A stretch of 64,000 nt of DNA from Ectothiorhodospira sp. BSL-9 (GCF_001632845.1 NZ_CP011994.1:3048001-3112000); one strand, 5' to 3'. Shown: positions 23,514 through 33,040, counted from the first letter of the stretch. Numbers and translations are program-made. The notes: a model not told the origin generated them from the letters alone.

Positions 23514-23972
23514 ATGCAGTTCACCGCTGAAAAAGACCCGGGTCTGATCCCTTCCGTGCTGGCCCAGATCCTGGACACCTGCGTCAACGGCGTCACCCTG
23601 TCGGACCCGGATCAACCGGACAACCCCATCGTCTATGCCAACTCGGTCTTTGAGCAGCTCACCGGTTACAGCCAGGAGGAGATCCTGGGCCGCAACTGCC
23701 GTTTCCTGCAGGGCGATGAACATGATCAGCCGGGCCTCGACGAGATCCGCAAGGCCCTGGCGGAGCATCGGCAGGTGGAAGTCACCCTGCGCAACTACCG
23801 CAAGGATGGCGCCCTGTTCCACAATCGCCTGAACATCCGACCGTTGTTCGACTCCGAGGGGAACCTCATCTATTACCTGGGGGTGCAATACGACGTCACC
23901 GACCTGGTGGAGGCCCAGGCGGAAGTCGCCCGCCTGGAGGGCCTGTTGAAGAAGGACGCCGGCAAGGCCTGA
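23514..23972 (+). CDS. Short LOV-domain blue-light photoreceptor
   Basis: A 152-residue protein made of one LOV core plus short flanking helices, with no output domain. The photoactive motif GRNCRFLQG puts the flavin-adduct cysteine at position 62. Asn94 (RNYRKDG), Asn104 (FHNRL) and Gln125 (GVQYDVT) sit at +32, +42 and +63 from the cysteine, the same offsets as in Pseudomonas putida short LOV proteins. The C-terminal helix (VEAQAEVARLEGLLKKD) is heptad-like and should dimerise. Blue light should form a cysteinyl-FMN adduct and change this helix. The start is fixed by the domain boundary and by CGGAG upstream. It probably acts on a partner encoded elsewhere or within its operon. Confidence 0.88.
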   Translation: MQFTAEKDPGLIPSVLAQILDTCVNGVTLSDPDQPDNPIVYANSVFEQLTGYSQEEILGRNCRFLQGDEHDQPGLDEIRKALAEHRQVEVTLRNYRKDGALFHNRLNIRPLFDSEGNLIYYLGVQYDVTDLVEAQAEVARLEGLLKKDAGKA

Positions 23973-23975
23973 CCC

Positions 23976-26900
23976 TTACACCGGTTCCTCCTCGATCTCA
24001 CGGGTGCGCCGGCCAAAACCACGGCGCTCCAGGAAGTTCTCCACCAACGAGTAGGCGATGGGGATCAGCAGCAAGGTCAGCACCAGCGCGGCAATCATGC
24101 CGGCGATGATGGCTGCCGCCATGGGCGCATTGGTCTCCGCCCCTGCCCCAAAGCCCAGGGCCGCCGGCAACAGGGCCAGGATCAGGGTCAGTGAGGTCAT
24201 CAACACGGGGCGCAGCCTGATGGGGCAGGCCTCCTGAAGGGCTTCATCCACGCTCAGACCCCGATTGCGACGGTACTGATTGGTGAGATCCACCAGCAGG
24301 ATGCCGTTCTTGGTGACCAGTCCCATGAGCAGCACCATGCCGATCATGGAGAAGATATTGAGGGTGAATCCACCCACCCACAGACCGACGATACCGCCCA
24401 CCAGGGCGATGGGCTGGGCCGCCATGATGATCAACGGCTGGGTGAAGGAATTGAACTGACTGGCCAGCACGATATACACCAGTGAAACCGCCAGGAACAG
24501 CACGAACAGCATGGCGCCAATGGCCCGCTGCATCTCCTCGGCCTGCCCCATCAGTTCCACGTTATAACCCAGGGGCAGCACGTCGTCGCCAATGGCCTGC
24601 AGCTTTTCCACCGCCTCGCCCAGGGGCATGGTCGGGCTGCCATAGAATTCGGCCGAGTAGTTCAGGTTGTAGCGGTTGATCACCGCCGGCCCGATCCCCG
24701 CTTCCATGCGGGCCACGGTATCCAGGCGCACCAGTTCCCCATTGCCCGACCGCAGATACAGTTTCTGCAGATCGTCGGGGCGGGTGAAGGCATCCTCGCG
24801 GCCCTTGAGCCGAATGTCGTAACGCTGGCCGCCATCGTCCGGGTCGTTGAAACGCGCCACGTCGATACCACCCACCATCACCTCCACGGCCTGAGCCACC
24901 TGACGGGCGGTCATCCCCAGATCGCGGGCCCGTTCACGGTCCACGTTCAGGGCCAGTTCCGGGCGCTCCAGGTCCAGTTGCATGTCCAGACGCCCCATGC
25001 CATCCACCTCTTCCAGGCGCGAGCGCATTTCGCGAGCCAGGCTGGCCACTTCGGTCAGATCGGGCCCGGTGACGGCAAACTGCAGCGGATCACCCCGCTG
25101 CCCGGGCACAAACGGCACCTCGGTGGCAAAGGCCCGCACACCCGCCAGTTGCCCGAGCTTGGGCGAGATACGGTCAATCACCTCCTGCTGACTGGCGCTG
25201 CGCTCATTGCGGGGCACCATGCGAATGAATGAGATCCCCTCGTACACCTGCCCCGCATCCCCCAGACCAATGGCCGCGAACATGCGATCCACCTCGGGTT
25301 GATCCAGCACGATCTGTTCAATCTCGGCCATGCGCCGATCGGTGTAATCGATGCTCGACCCCTGCGGGGTCTGGAAGATGACCACGAACTGCCCGGTATC
25401 CTCGGAAGGCGCAAACTCCCCACCCACCCGGGGGAAGATCAGGCTGCCCACCACCACAAGCCCCACCAGCGATGCCGCCAGGACCGACCAGCGCCAGTTC
25501 AACCCCGCAGCAAGGCTTCGCCGATAAACGGATTCCAGACCCCGGAAGCCCTTTTCCAGGGCGTTGTACACCGGGCCATGCTCGGTACGCACCGTCAGGA
25601 ACCGGGAGCACAGCATGGGAATCAGGGTGAGGGCCACGAGACTGGAGGCCAGCACGCCGAAGGTGACCACCACGGCAAAGGATTCAAAGAACCGCCCCAC
25701 CGTCGCCTCCAGGAAGATCACCGAGGCGAAGATGGACACCAGGGCAAGGGTGGAGGCAATCACCGCGAAGAACACCTCCTTCGAACCGGAGATGGCTCCC
25801 TTCACCGGCCCTTCCTTGTATTGCTCCCGATGCCGATAGATGTTCTCCAGCACCACGATGGCGTCGTCCACCACGATGCCGATGAGCAGCAGCATGGCCA
25901 GCATGGTGATGGAATTGAGGGTGTAGCCAAAGAAGTACACCACCGCCACGGCCGCCATCAGCGAGACGGGGATGGACAGGGCAATGATCAGCGTGGAGCG
26001 CAGATTCTTCAGGAACAGCCACATGACCAGCGCCGAGAAAATAATCCCCAGCGCAATGGTGAGGTAAAGCGAGTCGATCTGCTCCAGGATGAACACCGAC
26101 TCGTCGGAGGAGATGGTGATCTGCATCCCCGGCGGCAACTGGGGGCGGATCTGGTCATCCAGGATCTCCTTCACCTCCTCGATGATGGCCACGGTGTTGG
26201 CACCGGAGACCTTGACGATCCCCAGACCCACGGTCGGTTCGCCATTGAAGCGGGCCAGGCCCCGCCGATCCGCCAGTCCGTCGATCACATCGGCCACGTC
26301 CCTCAGGTACACCAGAGAGCCGCCATGAGCGCCGATGACCATCTCCTCCAGTTCCTCGGGGCTGTGGTATTCCAGGTCCAGCTTGAGCTGATCCTCCCGG
26401 TCACCGCCCACCAGAAAGCCCCCGGGCATCTGAACATGCTCTTCCTCGAAGGCGGCCATGAGATCCGGGATGGTCACGCCGAAAGCGTTGAGTCGGTCGG
26501 GGTCGATCTCCACACGGATGTTCCGCTCAAGCCCCCCGCCAATGCGCACCTCGCCCACGCCGTTGATGTTCTCGATCTGCTGGCGAATCTCGTTGCGGGC
26601 GTAGGTATCCAGTTGCTGGCGGGTGCGGTCCCCCTGCAGGGCCAGCCACATGATGGGCTGGGCATCGAACTCCACCTTGTCCACCACGGGTTGATCCGCA
26701 TCGGAGGGCAGTTCCGCCACCACCTGACTCACCTGGGCCTGCACTTCGTTGAAGGCCACGTCCACATCCTTCTCCAGATCGAAGATGATGTTGACGATGG
26801 AGGCCCCCGGCACCGACTGGGAGGTGATGTTGTCGATCCCGGGCACGGTGTTCACCGCTCGCTCCACCTCGCTGGTGATGGCGGAGTCGATGATCTCCGG

Positions 26901-27068
26901 GTCCGCCCCGGTCTGGGTGACGGTGACACTGATCACCGGGAAATCGATATTGGGAATGCGGTCGGTGCCCACGTCCTGCAGCGAGATCAGACCAAACAGC
27001 ACGATCACGGCACTGATCATCACCGCCAGCACGTGCCGGCGAATGGAAAGTTCGGAAAGCGTCATCAT
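23976..27068 (-). CDS. RND-family efflux permease
   Basis: A 1030-residue inner-membrane pump of the AcrB-like/HAE1 type. The first helix, LSIRRHVLAVMISAVIVLFG, is followed by RIPNIDFPVISV and GADPEIIDSAITSEVERAVN, standard for this class; the membrane part contains GIVVDDAIVVLENIYRH with the proton-relay acidic residues. A second large periplasmic loop and a second six-helix bundle complete the usual duplicated plan. The start overlaps the stop of the adaptor gene by four bases. No outer-membrane channel gene is near, so it presumably shares a TolC-like partner. The substrate is not predictable. Confidence 0.92.
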   Translation of the reverse strand: MMTLSELSIRRHVLAVMISAVIVLFGLISLQDVGTDRIPNIDFPVISVTVTQTGADPEIIDSAITSEVERAVNTVPGIDNITSQSVPGASIVNIIFDLEKDVDVAFNEVQAQVSQVVAELPSDADQPVVDKVEFDAQPIMWLALQGDRTRQQLDTYARNEIRQQIENINGVGEVRIGGGLERNIRVEIDPDRLNAFGVTIPDLMAAFEEEHVQMPGGFLVGGDREDQLKLDLEYHSPEELEEMVIGAHGGSLVYLRDVADVIDGLADRRGLARFNGEPTVGLGIVKVSGANTVAIIEEVKEILDDQIRPQLPPGMQITISSDESVFILEQIDSLYLTIALGIIFSALVMWLFLKNLRSTLIIALSIPVSLMAAVAVVYFFGYTLNSITMLAMLLLIGIVVDDAIVVLENIYRHREQYKEGPVKGAISGSKEVFFAVIASTLALVSIFASVIFLEATVGRFFESFAVVVTFGVLASSLVALTLIPMLCSRFLTVRTEHGPVYNALEKGFRGLESVYRRSLAAGLNWRWSVLAASLVGLVVVGSLIFPRVGGEFAPSEDTGQFVVIFQTPQGSSIDYTDRRMAEIEQIVLDQPEVDRMFAAIGLGDAGQVYEGISFIRMVPRNERSASQQEVIDRISPKLGQLAGVRAFATEVPFVPGQRGDPLQFAVTGPDLTEVASLAREMRSRLEEVDGMGRLDMQLDLERPELALNVDRERARDLGMTARQVAQAVEVMVGGIDVARFNDPDDGGQRYDIRLKGREDAFTRPDDLQKLYLRSGNGELVRLDTVARMEAGIGPAVINRYNLNYSAEFYGSPTMPLGEAVEKLQAIGDDVLPLGYNVELMGQAEEMQRAIGAMLFVLFLAVSLVYIVLASQFNSFTQPLIIMAAQPIALVGGIVGLWVGGFTLNIFSMIGMVLLMGLVTKNGILLVDLTNQYRRNRGLSVDEALQEACPIRLRPVLMTSLTLILALLPAALGFGAGAETNAPMAAAIIAGMIAALVLTLLLIPIAYSLVENFLERRGFGRRTREIEEEPV

Positions 27069-28177
27069 TGTTCGTCGTCACCCTCTTGGGGTGAGGCGTT
27101 CACGGAGGCGCCATCGGTGAGGAACCCGGCCCCATCCACGGCGACCTTGTCGCCGGCTTCGAGCCCATCCAGGATCTCCACCCAGTCGGCGGTGCGTTGC
27201 CCCACCTCCACACGTCGGGCCTCCACTGTCTCGTCGTCCGCATCCAGCACGTAAACCGTATCCCCATCGGGTCGCTGCACCAGCGCCTGACGCGGCACCG
27301 TCAGACCCTCCCGCTCCGACAGGATCAACTCCACGTTCACACTGGAGCCGCTGCGCCAGCCGCCGGGGTTCTCCACCAGGGCAATGGCCCGGATGGCGCG
27401 CCCATCCAGGCTGATGGCCGGGCGGATCTCGGTGATCTCGGTTTCCAGTTCGCTCACCCGGGCGGCGCGGTTGCGCACCTTGAGGGGCATGCCGATCTCC
27501 AACTCGGTGGCCAGGGTCTCGGGAAAGGACACCCGCACCTGCAGCATGTCCGAAGTGGTCAAGCGATACAGGGCGGTGCCGGTCTGAACGTAATCGCCCT
27601 CGCTGACCAGGCGCTCATCGATCTCGCCATCGAAGGGGGCCTTCACACGTGTGCGTTCCAGATCCCGCTCTGCGGCACGCAGGGCCAGACGCGAGGCCGC
27701 CAGTTCCTCCCGGGTCACATCCAGTTCCGCCTCCACTTCGTCCAGTTCCTGGGACGACACGTGGTTGTTCTCATGCAGCTCCCGATAGCGCACCACCGTG
27801 AGTTCCTGCAGGGCCGACCGGGCATTGAATCGCTTCACGTCAGCTTCGGCCTGGTCGCGGCGGAGCACGTAGTCCTCTTCATCCAGCTCGGCGATGAGAT
27901 CCCCGGCCTGGACCCGATCCCCCTCGTTCACCAACAGTCGTTTCACCGCGCCAGATACCTCGGCGGCCACACGGGGATCATTCCGTGACCGTAACTCACC
28001 CAGGGCCCGCTGCGTCAGCGTCACCGTTTCTGGTTGCAGTTCCACATAGCTGATGGTCACGGCCTGACCCGAGGGACCCGGCCCTGCTCCGTCGTCGTCG
28101 TCCTCGTCGGCACCGCCCGAACAGGCGGGGAGCACCAGGGCGGCCAGCAGCGCCAGCGGGATTGCCCAGCGAGTCAT
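27065..28177 (-). CDS. RND periplasmic adaptor lipoprotein
   Basis: About 370 residues from an ATG at 28177 that opens a lipoprotein signal (MTRWAIPLALLAALVLPACS, lipobox LPAC). A longer start at 28249 with AGGA upstream would put 24 extra residues before the signal and is less likely. The mature part has the membrane-fusion-protein order: lipoyl half-motifs around VNEGDRVQAGDLIAELDEED and VKAPFDGEIDERLVSEGDYV, a central coiled-coil hairpin (ELDEVEAELDVTREELAASR) and a beta-barrel. It links the permease to an outer-membrane channel. An acidic low-complexity run follows the lipobox. Confidence 0.88.
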   Translation of the reverse strand: MTRWAIPLALLAALVLPACSGGADEDDDDGAGPGPSGQAVTISYVELQPETVTLTQRALGELRSRNDPRVAAEVSGAVKRLLVNEGDRVQAGDLIAELDEEDYVLRRDQAEADVKRFNARSALQELTVVRYRELHENNHVSSQELDEVEAELDVTREELAASRLALRAAERDLERTRVKAPFDGEIDERLVSEGDYVQTGTALYRLTTSDMLQVRVSFPETLATELEIGMPLKVRNRAARVSELETEITEIRPAISLDGRAIRAIALVENPGGWRSGSSVNVELILSEREGLTVPRQALVQRPDGDTVYVLDADDETVEARRVEVGQRTADWVEILDGLEAGDKVAVDGAGFLTDGASVNASPQEGDDEQ

Positions 28178-28405
28178 CAAGGGAGCACCACGAGCACCAG
28201 CGCAAAGGGGTGAGTTGAGGCGGTATTGGGGGTGATCGTCGACTGTCATGTGTCCTGTGACCGTGGTCGGTCCTTGCGGTTCATCGAAATGGATGGGTGA
28301 GCGGGAGGCTTGGCGCTCACTCTGTTATATGGTTATGCTCCTTAAGGCATAATGAAAACATGGGCTGAAACCCCTCCTCTTTTTCACCATAACGGAGAAA
28401 AAACC

Positions 28406-29371
28406 ATGAGTGCCAGTGCCCGCATACCCCATCTTGTCCTGACCGGGCTATTGCTTTCCCCCCTGGCCATGGCCCAGGCGGACGAGGACCGCCCCATTGA
28501 GCACATCCTTGAGCCCCGGGCCATCACGGATCAGATCCATTATTTTTTCGGCTCCCTGGAAAACCGCACCGAGACCAATCTGGGCATGAACAACAACGTG
28601 GGGTTCGTGATCACTGACAAGGGCGTGGTGCTCATCGACAGTGGGCCCAGTCACCATGTGGCGCAGCGTATCGAGCAGGCGGTGGCCGAGGTGACCGACC
28701 AGCCCATCACCCATGTGATCAACCTGGGCAGCCAGGATCACCGCTGGCTGGGCAATGAGTATTTCCTCTCCCAGGGCGCCGAGATCCTGGCCCTTGAGCG
28801 CACTGCCGCCACCCAGGCGGAGTTTGCCCGACAGCATCTGGATCGTCTCACGGATACTCTGGGGGACGCGGCCATGGCGGGCACCGAGCCGCGCCCCGCG
28901 CCCTCACCCATTGCGGGTGATCGCCACGACTTCGAGCTGGGCGGGGTGCGCTTCGAGATGGTCCATGCCGGCGATGCCCACTTCCCTGGGGACATCCTCC
29001 TGCACCTGCCCGATCACCACGTGGTCTTCACCGGGGATGTGGTCTACACCGAGCGCATGCTGGGTATTCATCCCTGGAGCAACCCGGTGGAACAACTCAA
29101 GGCCTTCGAGACGATGGCGTCCTGGGCGCCGGAGGTGGTCGTTCCCGGCCATGGGGAGGCCACCGACCTGGCCACGGCACAGCGGGATACCGGTGATTAC
29201 CTGGCCACCCTGGTACGCGAGGTGCGGGAGGGCCTGGAGAACTGGGAAACCCTGGATGAGGTGGTGGCCCGTCTGGCGGACTTGCCGGAATTCCAGCACC
29301 TGCGCCATTACGATGACTGGCACCGGATGAACGTCAATCGCACCTATCTGTTCATGGAGGCCAATTTCTAA
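28406..29371 (+). CDS. Metallo-beta-lactamase-fold secreted protein with altered zinc site
   Basis: A 321-residue protein with a signal peptide (MSASARIPHLVLTGLLLSPL, cleavage near AMAQA). The fold is recognisable from NNVGFVITDKGVVLIDSGPS, then VVFTGDVVYTERMLGIHPW and EVVVPGHGEATD. At residues 106-117, where zinc-dependent members have NTHxHxDHxGGN, this protein reads NLGSQDHRWLGN, so two of the usual metal-binding histidines are lost. The later histidine (VVPGHGEA) and aspartate (TGDVV) remain. CGGAG upstream of 28406 fixes the start. It lies immediately downstream of, and convergent with, the arx regulator genes. Catalysis is doubtful; a binding role is possible. Confidence 0.8.
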   Translation: MSASARIPHLVLTGLLLSPLAMAQADEDRPIEHILEPRAITDQIHYFFGSLENRTETNLGMNNNVGFVITDKGVVLIDSGPSHHVAQRIEQAVAEVTDQPITHVINLGSQDHRWLGNEYFLSQGAEILALERTAATQAEFARQHLDRLTDTLGDAAMAGTEPRPAPSPIAGDRHDFELGGVRFEMVHAGDAHFPGDILLHLPDHHVVFTGDVVYTERMLGIHPWSNPVEQLKAFETMASWAPEVVVPGHGEATDLATAQRDTGDYLATLVREVREGLENWETLDEVVARLADLPEFQHLRHYDDWHRMNVNRTYLFMEANF

Positions 29372-29382
29372 AGGCCCACCCC

Positions 29383-30705
29383 CTAAAGCCCCAGGCGTTT
29401 CATGCGCTCCCACAGATTCTTGCGGCTGATGCCCAGGGATTCGGCCGTGCGGGCCACATGGCCGCCGTTGGCCTCCAGTGCGCCGACGATGTAGGCACGT
29501 TCACAGGATTGCAGGTGCTCGCTCAAGGTCCATGTCGCGCCTGCAGTCCCCTCCTCGCCCTCGGTGATCAGGGGTTCGTCGAACAACGCCTCCCGGGTCA
29601 GGGTCTCGCCGGGGCTGAGGATGCAGGCCCGCTCGATGGCGTGCTTGAGTTCGCGGATGTTGCCGGGCCAGTCATGGCGCATCAGGGCATGTTCCGTCTC
29701 CGGCGGCAATTGCTTGCGCTCGCCGGTGGCACGCACGAAGGCCTCCAGGAACTGCCGCACCAGCCAGGGGATGTCGTCCCGGCGCTCCCGCAGGGGCGGC
29801 AGCCGCAAGTGAATCACGTGGATGCGGTAATACAGGTCCTCCCGGAAACGTCCCTCGTCCACCAGGGCACGCAGGTCCCGGTGGGTGGCGCAGATCAGGC
29901 GCAGGTTGACCGAAATCGGCTGCTCGCCCCCCACGCGCACCACCTGACGCTCCTGGATGGCCCTGAGTAATTTCACCTGCATCACCAGGGGCATGTCGCC
30001 CACCTCGTCCAGGAACAGGGTGCCTCCGTCGGCCTGTTCGAACACCCCGGGACGGGCCCGCACGGCGCCGGTAAAGGCGCCCTTCTCATGACCGAACAAC
30101 TCGGCCTCCAGCAGGCTCTCCGTGAGACCGCCACAATTCACCGCGATGAAGGGTCGATCCGAGGAGGCAGGATCCAGGCGATGAATCTCCCGGGCCACCG
30201 CCTCCTTGCCCACCCCGGATTCCCCCGTGATGAGGATGGTGCCGGCCTGGGCGGCCAGGCGGGGCAGGAGCCGGCCGATGCGCCGCATGGTGGGGGATAC
30301 ACCCAGCGCCCCGGCGGCCTCCCCCTCCTTGTCCATGGGACCCACCAGGATGCGCAGCTTGTCGATGAGGGCGTCCAGATCGAAGGGCTTGGTGATGTAA
30401 TCGGTGGCACCGGACTTGAGCACGGTCACGGCCCGATCCACGCTCCCATAGGCGGTGATGAAGAGCCAGGGCGGCAGCGGCACCCCCTGCTCGGCCAGCG
30501 ACAGGAACAGTTCATCACCCTGGCCATCGGGCAGGCGGATATCGCTGATCACCGCCGCGTATTCCTGCTCCACCAGGGCGGACCTGGCCTCCCCGGTCTG
30601 CCGGAACCAGTGACAGCCAAAACCCTCCAGTTCGAAGCGGTCACACAGGGATTCGCCCATGATGGGATCATCCTCGATCAGACACAGCCGGGCTGGCGCA
30701 TTCAT
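29383..30705 (-). CDS. arxR: Sigma-54-dependent response regulator of the arx cluster
   Basis: A 440-residue NtrC/DctD-type activator. The receiver domain (1-120) has EDD at 11-13, phospho-acceptor Asp55 in VISDIRLPD, and the late lysine in ITKPFD. The AAA+ domain (~140-370) has Walker A GESGVGKEAVA, the sigma-54 contact loop GAFTGA and LFLDEVGDMP. A Fis-type helix-turn-helix ends the protein (GHVARTAESLGISRKNLWER). It overlaps the sensor kinase stop/start by four bases. With ArxS and the periplasmic ArxX it matches the described arxXSR regulators of anaerobic arsenite oxidation. The matching sigma-54 promoter and palindromic sites lie at 33067-33194. Confidence 0.85.
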   Translation of the reverse strand: MNAPARLCLIEDDPIMGESLCDRFELEGFGCHWFRQTGEARSALVEQEYAAVISDIRLPDGQGDELFLSLAEQGVPLPPWLFITAYGSVDRAVTVLKSGATDYITKPFDLDALIDKLRILVGPMDKEGEAAGALGVSPTMRRIGRLLPRLAAQAGTILITGESGVGKEAVAREIHRLDPASSDRPFIAVNCGGLTESLLEAELFGHEKGAFTGAVRARPGVFEQADGGTLFLDEVGDMPLVMQVKLLRAIQERQVVRVGGEQPISVNLRLICATHRDLRALVDEGRFREDLYYRIHVIHLRLPPLRERRDDIPWLVRQFLEAFVRATGERKQLPPETEHALMRHDWPGNIRELKHAIERACILSPGETLTREALFDEPLITEGEEGTAGATWTLSEHLQSCERAYIVGALEANGGHVARTAESLGISRKNLWERMKRLGL

Positions 30706-32159
30706 GAAACCTCCTGGGAATCCCGGGTCAGGGGCAGATTGACATGAAAACGGGTGTCACCTGGGGAACTCTCCACATGGATCCCGCCGCCCAGTTGCTG
30801 CACCAGCTGGTAGGTCACCCAAAGACCGAGCCCATGCCCCTGACCCTGCCCGGTGAACGGCTCGAACAGATGGGCCATGCGCTCGGGCTCGATGCCGCGA
30901 CCGCCATTGCCCACGATCAGCGACAACACATCGTTGTGGACGCCCAGATCACAGTGGATCACCCCGCCAGCCTCGCTGGCGTTCAGGGCATTGAGCAACA
31001 GATTCAAGAGTGCCTGGCGCACCTGGGTGGATGGCAGGGGCAGCGTCCCGGTGACGGCATTATTCCAGACGACTGTCACCTGTTTCTTGTGGGCATCGGG
31101 CTGGATGAGGGTGTGTATGTCGTCAAGATCCTGGGGCGTCAGATCATGCCCCTCCAGCCGTGACTCCACCAGCAGGGCCCCCACCGTATCCTTGATCTGC
31201 AGCAGCCCCCGCTCCAGTAGCGAGACAGTCCGACCGGCAATGCCCTCCGGCGGGCCATGGCGCTTGTAGGTGCTGATGGCGTTGAGCATGCCCCCCAGTG
31301 GGTTGTTGATTTCATGGGCGATCCCCGAGGTCAGACGGCCGATGGCTGCGAGTCGCTCCGTGGCCACCATGCTCTGCTCCAGGGCCTGCTTCTGGCGCAA
31401 CTCCGCGAGCATGCGCCTGAGCTGGGCCCCGGCCTGACCGATCTCGTCCCGGGACTCATACAAGCGACACTCCTTCTCTTCCGGGATGCGCGAGCCCACA
31501 CGCCCCATGCAGTCCGCCAGTTGCAGCAGGGGCTCGGCCATGCGTCGGCCCCAGTACCAGGACAGGGGCAACAGGATCACCAGCACCAACAGGGTCACCC
31601 AGCCGGCCCGCGAGACAATGCCCAGAAACCGGGGCACGAACAACGACTTGGGGTACTCCATGATCAGGGTCCCCAGATGAACGCCGTCCAGCTGGATGGG
31701 GGCCACCAGATAGAAGTGCCCGGTCTCGGCGATCTCCACGGCGCGGGGCTGGTCCAGGGACAGTGTGGCCAGCCGCGCCTGCAGCCCCGCGTACTGAGGG
31801 CCCAGCGAGTCCAGCCGGGTGAGGATGGGCTGACGCATGGGCTGTGTGGAGACGTACACCCGGTCCCGCTCATCCAGGACCATCAGCAATTCCGCCCCCA
31901 GGGCCGTCTCTTCGCCGGTGTGAAACGGCGTGTTGATGATCTCATAGGTCCGCCACACATCGTCGTGCACCATGGGCGTCACCAGGGTCTCCGCCAGCAC
32001 CCGCCCCAGGCTGGCTGCGTTGTCGAACAGGTCATGGCGTAGTTGCTCATATTCCCGCGCCATGATGGCCCCGGTGACAGTGAACGAGGTGATCAGCACC
32101 AGCACCGTGGCCCGCAGCGGGATCTTGTAGCGAAAGCTCAGGTCGCGCAGTAGCAGCAT
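30702..32159 (-). CDS. arxS: Sensor histidine kinase of the arx cluster
   Basis: A 485-residue membrane kinase. A first helix at about 15-35, a periplasmic sensor region (~36-180, including ETLVTPMVHDDVWRTYEI) and a second helix at ~188-210 precede a HAMP-like linker. The kinase core has the phospho-accepting histidine in GIAHEINNPLGGML, and the ATP-binding domain has NLLLNALNASEAGG, GNGGRGI and GQGHGLGLW. It resembles the DctB/NtrB group that phosphorylates NtrC-type regulators. It lies between arxX and arxR with a two-base gap on one side and a four-base overlap on the other. The sensor domain probably reads arsenite through ArxX. Confidence 0.82.
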   Translation of the reverse strand: MLLLRDLSFRYKIPLRATVLVLITSFTVTGAIMAREYEQLRHDLFDNAASLGRVLAETLVTPMVHDDVWRTYEIINTPFHTGEETALGAELLMVLDERDRVYVSTQPMRQPILTRLDSLGPQYAGLQARLATLSLDQPRAVEIAETGHFYLVAPIQLDGVHLGTLIMEYPKSLFVPRFLGIVSRAGWVTLLVLVILLPLSWYWGRRMAEPLLQLADCMGRVGSRIPEEKECRLYESRDEIGQAGAQLRRMLAELRQKQALEQSMVATERLAAIGRLTSGIAHEINNPLGGMLNAISTYKRHGPPEGIAGRTVSLLERGLLQIKDTVGALLVESRLEGHDLTPQDLDDIHTLIQPDAHKKQVTVVWNNAVTGTLPLPSTQVRQALLNLLLNALNASEAGGVIHCDLGVHNDVLSLIVGNGGRGIEPERMAHLFEPFTGQGQGHGLGLWVTYQLVQQLGGGIHVESSPGDTRFHVNLPLTRDSQEVS

Positions 32160-32161
32160 GG

Positions 32162-33040
32162 TCAGATCCGCCCCAGAGCCTGAGCCATGCGCCGGATCTC
32201 GTCGAACAGTTCGGGCTCTCCGGGGATGAAGCCATCCAGATTCAGGCGTGACATCAGCCGCTCCGTCTCCGGGTCCCGGATTCTGTCCACCAGGGCCGAT
32301 CGCAGGGCCTGAAAATCCCTCTCTGGCAGATCCTTGCGGGTCACGAAAGGGGGAAATCCGAACGGGGGGGAGCGCTCCACCACCCGGGTGCGGTCCGTGA
32401 TCCGGGGAGAGAACTGCGCCAGGGTTTCCCAGACATAGCTATCCACCGCGCCACCCTGCGCCAGCCCCACTGCCGTGGCCTCGATCACCTTGCGATGGGA
32501 CCAGGTGAAAAAACTGCGCCGAAAGAAATGCTCGACCCCCTGTCCCTCCCGCATCAACCGGTACTGCACGAACAGATGACCCGAATTGGACAAGGGGTCG
32601 GAGAAGGCGAAGACCTGCCCCTCCAGATCCATCAACGATCGGGTGCGGGTATCGCTGGCGGGCACCAGCAGATAGGAGCGATACCGGGGTTGTCCCCGGT
32701 ACAGCGGCACGGCCAGCAGCCGCAGGCGATCCTCATGGAGAACATAGGGGAAACCACACAACCACGCTGCGTCGAGGCGACCCTCCAGCAAGAGTTCGGT
32801 TACCTCCCGGTAACTGGCGCGCTGCACAAAGCGCACGGGGCGACCCAGGCGTCGCGACAGGTCCTCCCGCCAACGCTGCAGAAAGGCCGCCTGATCATCC
32901 AGGAACACCGGCGTCAGGCCAATGCGCAGGGTGTCCGCCTCATCCTCCGCCAGGACGCTTCCCCACGGGGTCATACCCACGGCCAGGACGCCGGCGGCGG
33001 CCTTCAGGAAACGTCTTCGTGGTGTGAATTCCCGGGTCAT
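32162..33040 (-). CDS. arxX: Periplasmic arsenite-sensing binding protein (PhnD/AioX-like)
   Basis: A 292-residue protein of the phosphate/phosphonate-binding (PhnD) superfamily. The N-terminus has a twin-arginine signal (RRRFLKAAAGVLAVG), indicating export in folded form. The mature part starts LRIGLTPVFLDDQAAFLQRW, typical of PhnD-like sensors, with LEGRLDAAWLCGFPYVLHED in the ligand cleft region. Its only cysteine in the whole chain is Cys95 in that stretch; in the related AioX a single cysteine is needed to sense arsenite, so this is a likely As(III) ligand. It is the first gene of the arxXSR operon and divergent from arxB2ABCD. Confidence 0.82.
   Translation of the reverse strand: MTREFTPRRRFLKAAAGVLAVGMTPWGSVLAEDEADTLRIGLTPVFLDDQAAFLQRWREDLSRRLGRPVRFVQRASYREVTELLLEGRLDAAWLCGFPYVLHEDRLRLLAVPLYRGQPRYRSYLLVPASDTRTRSLMDLEGQVFAFSDPLSNSGHLFVQYRLMREGQGVEHFFRRSFFTWSHRKVIEATAVGLAQGGAVDSYVWETLAQFSPRITDRTRVVERSPPFGFPPFVTRKDLPERDFQALRSALVDRIRDPETERLMSRLNLDGFIPGEPELFDEIRRMAQALGRI

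Noticed and set aside
25299-27254. 651-residue plus-strand frame antisense to the RND permease
   Set aside because: It is a histidine- and glycine-rich shadow of a highly conserved gene.
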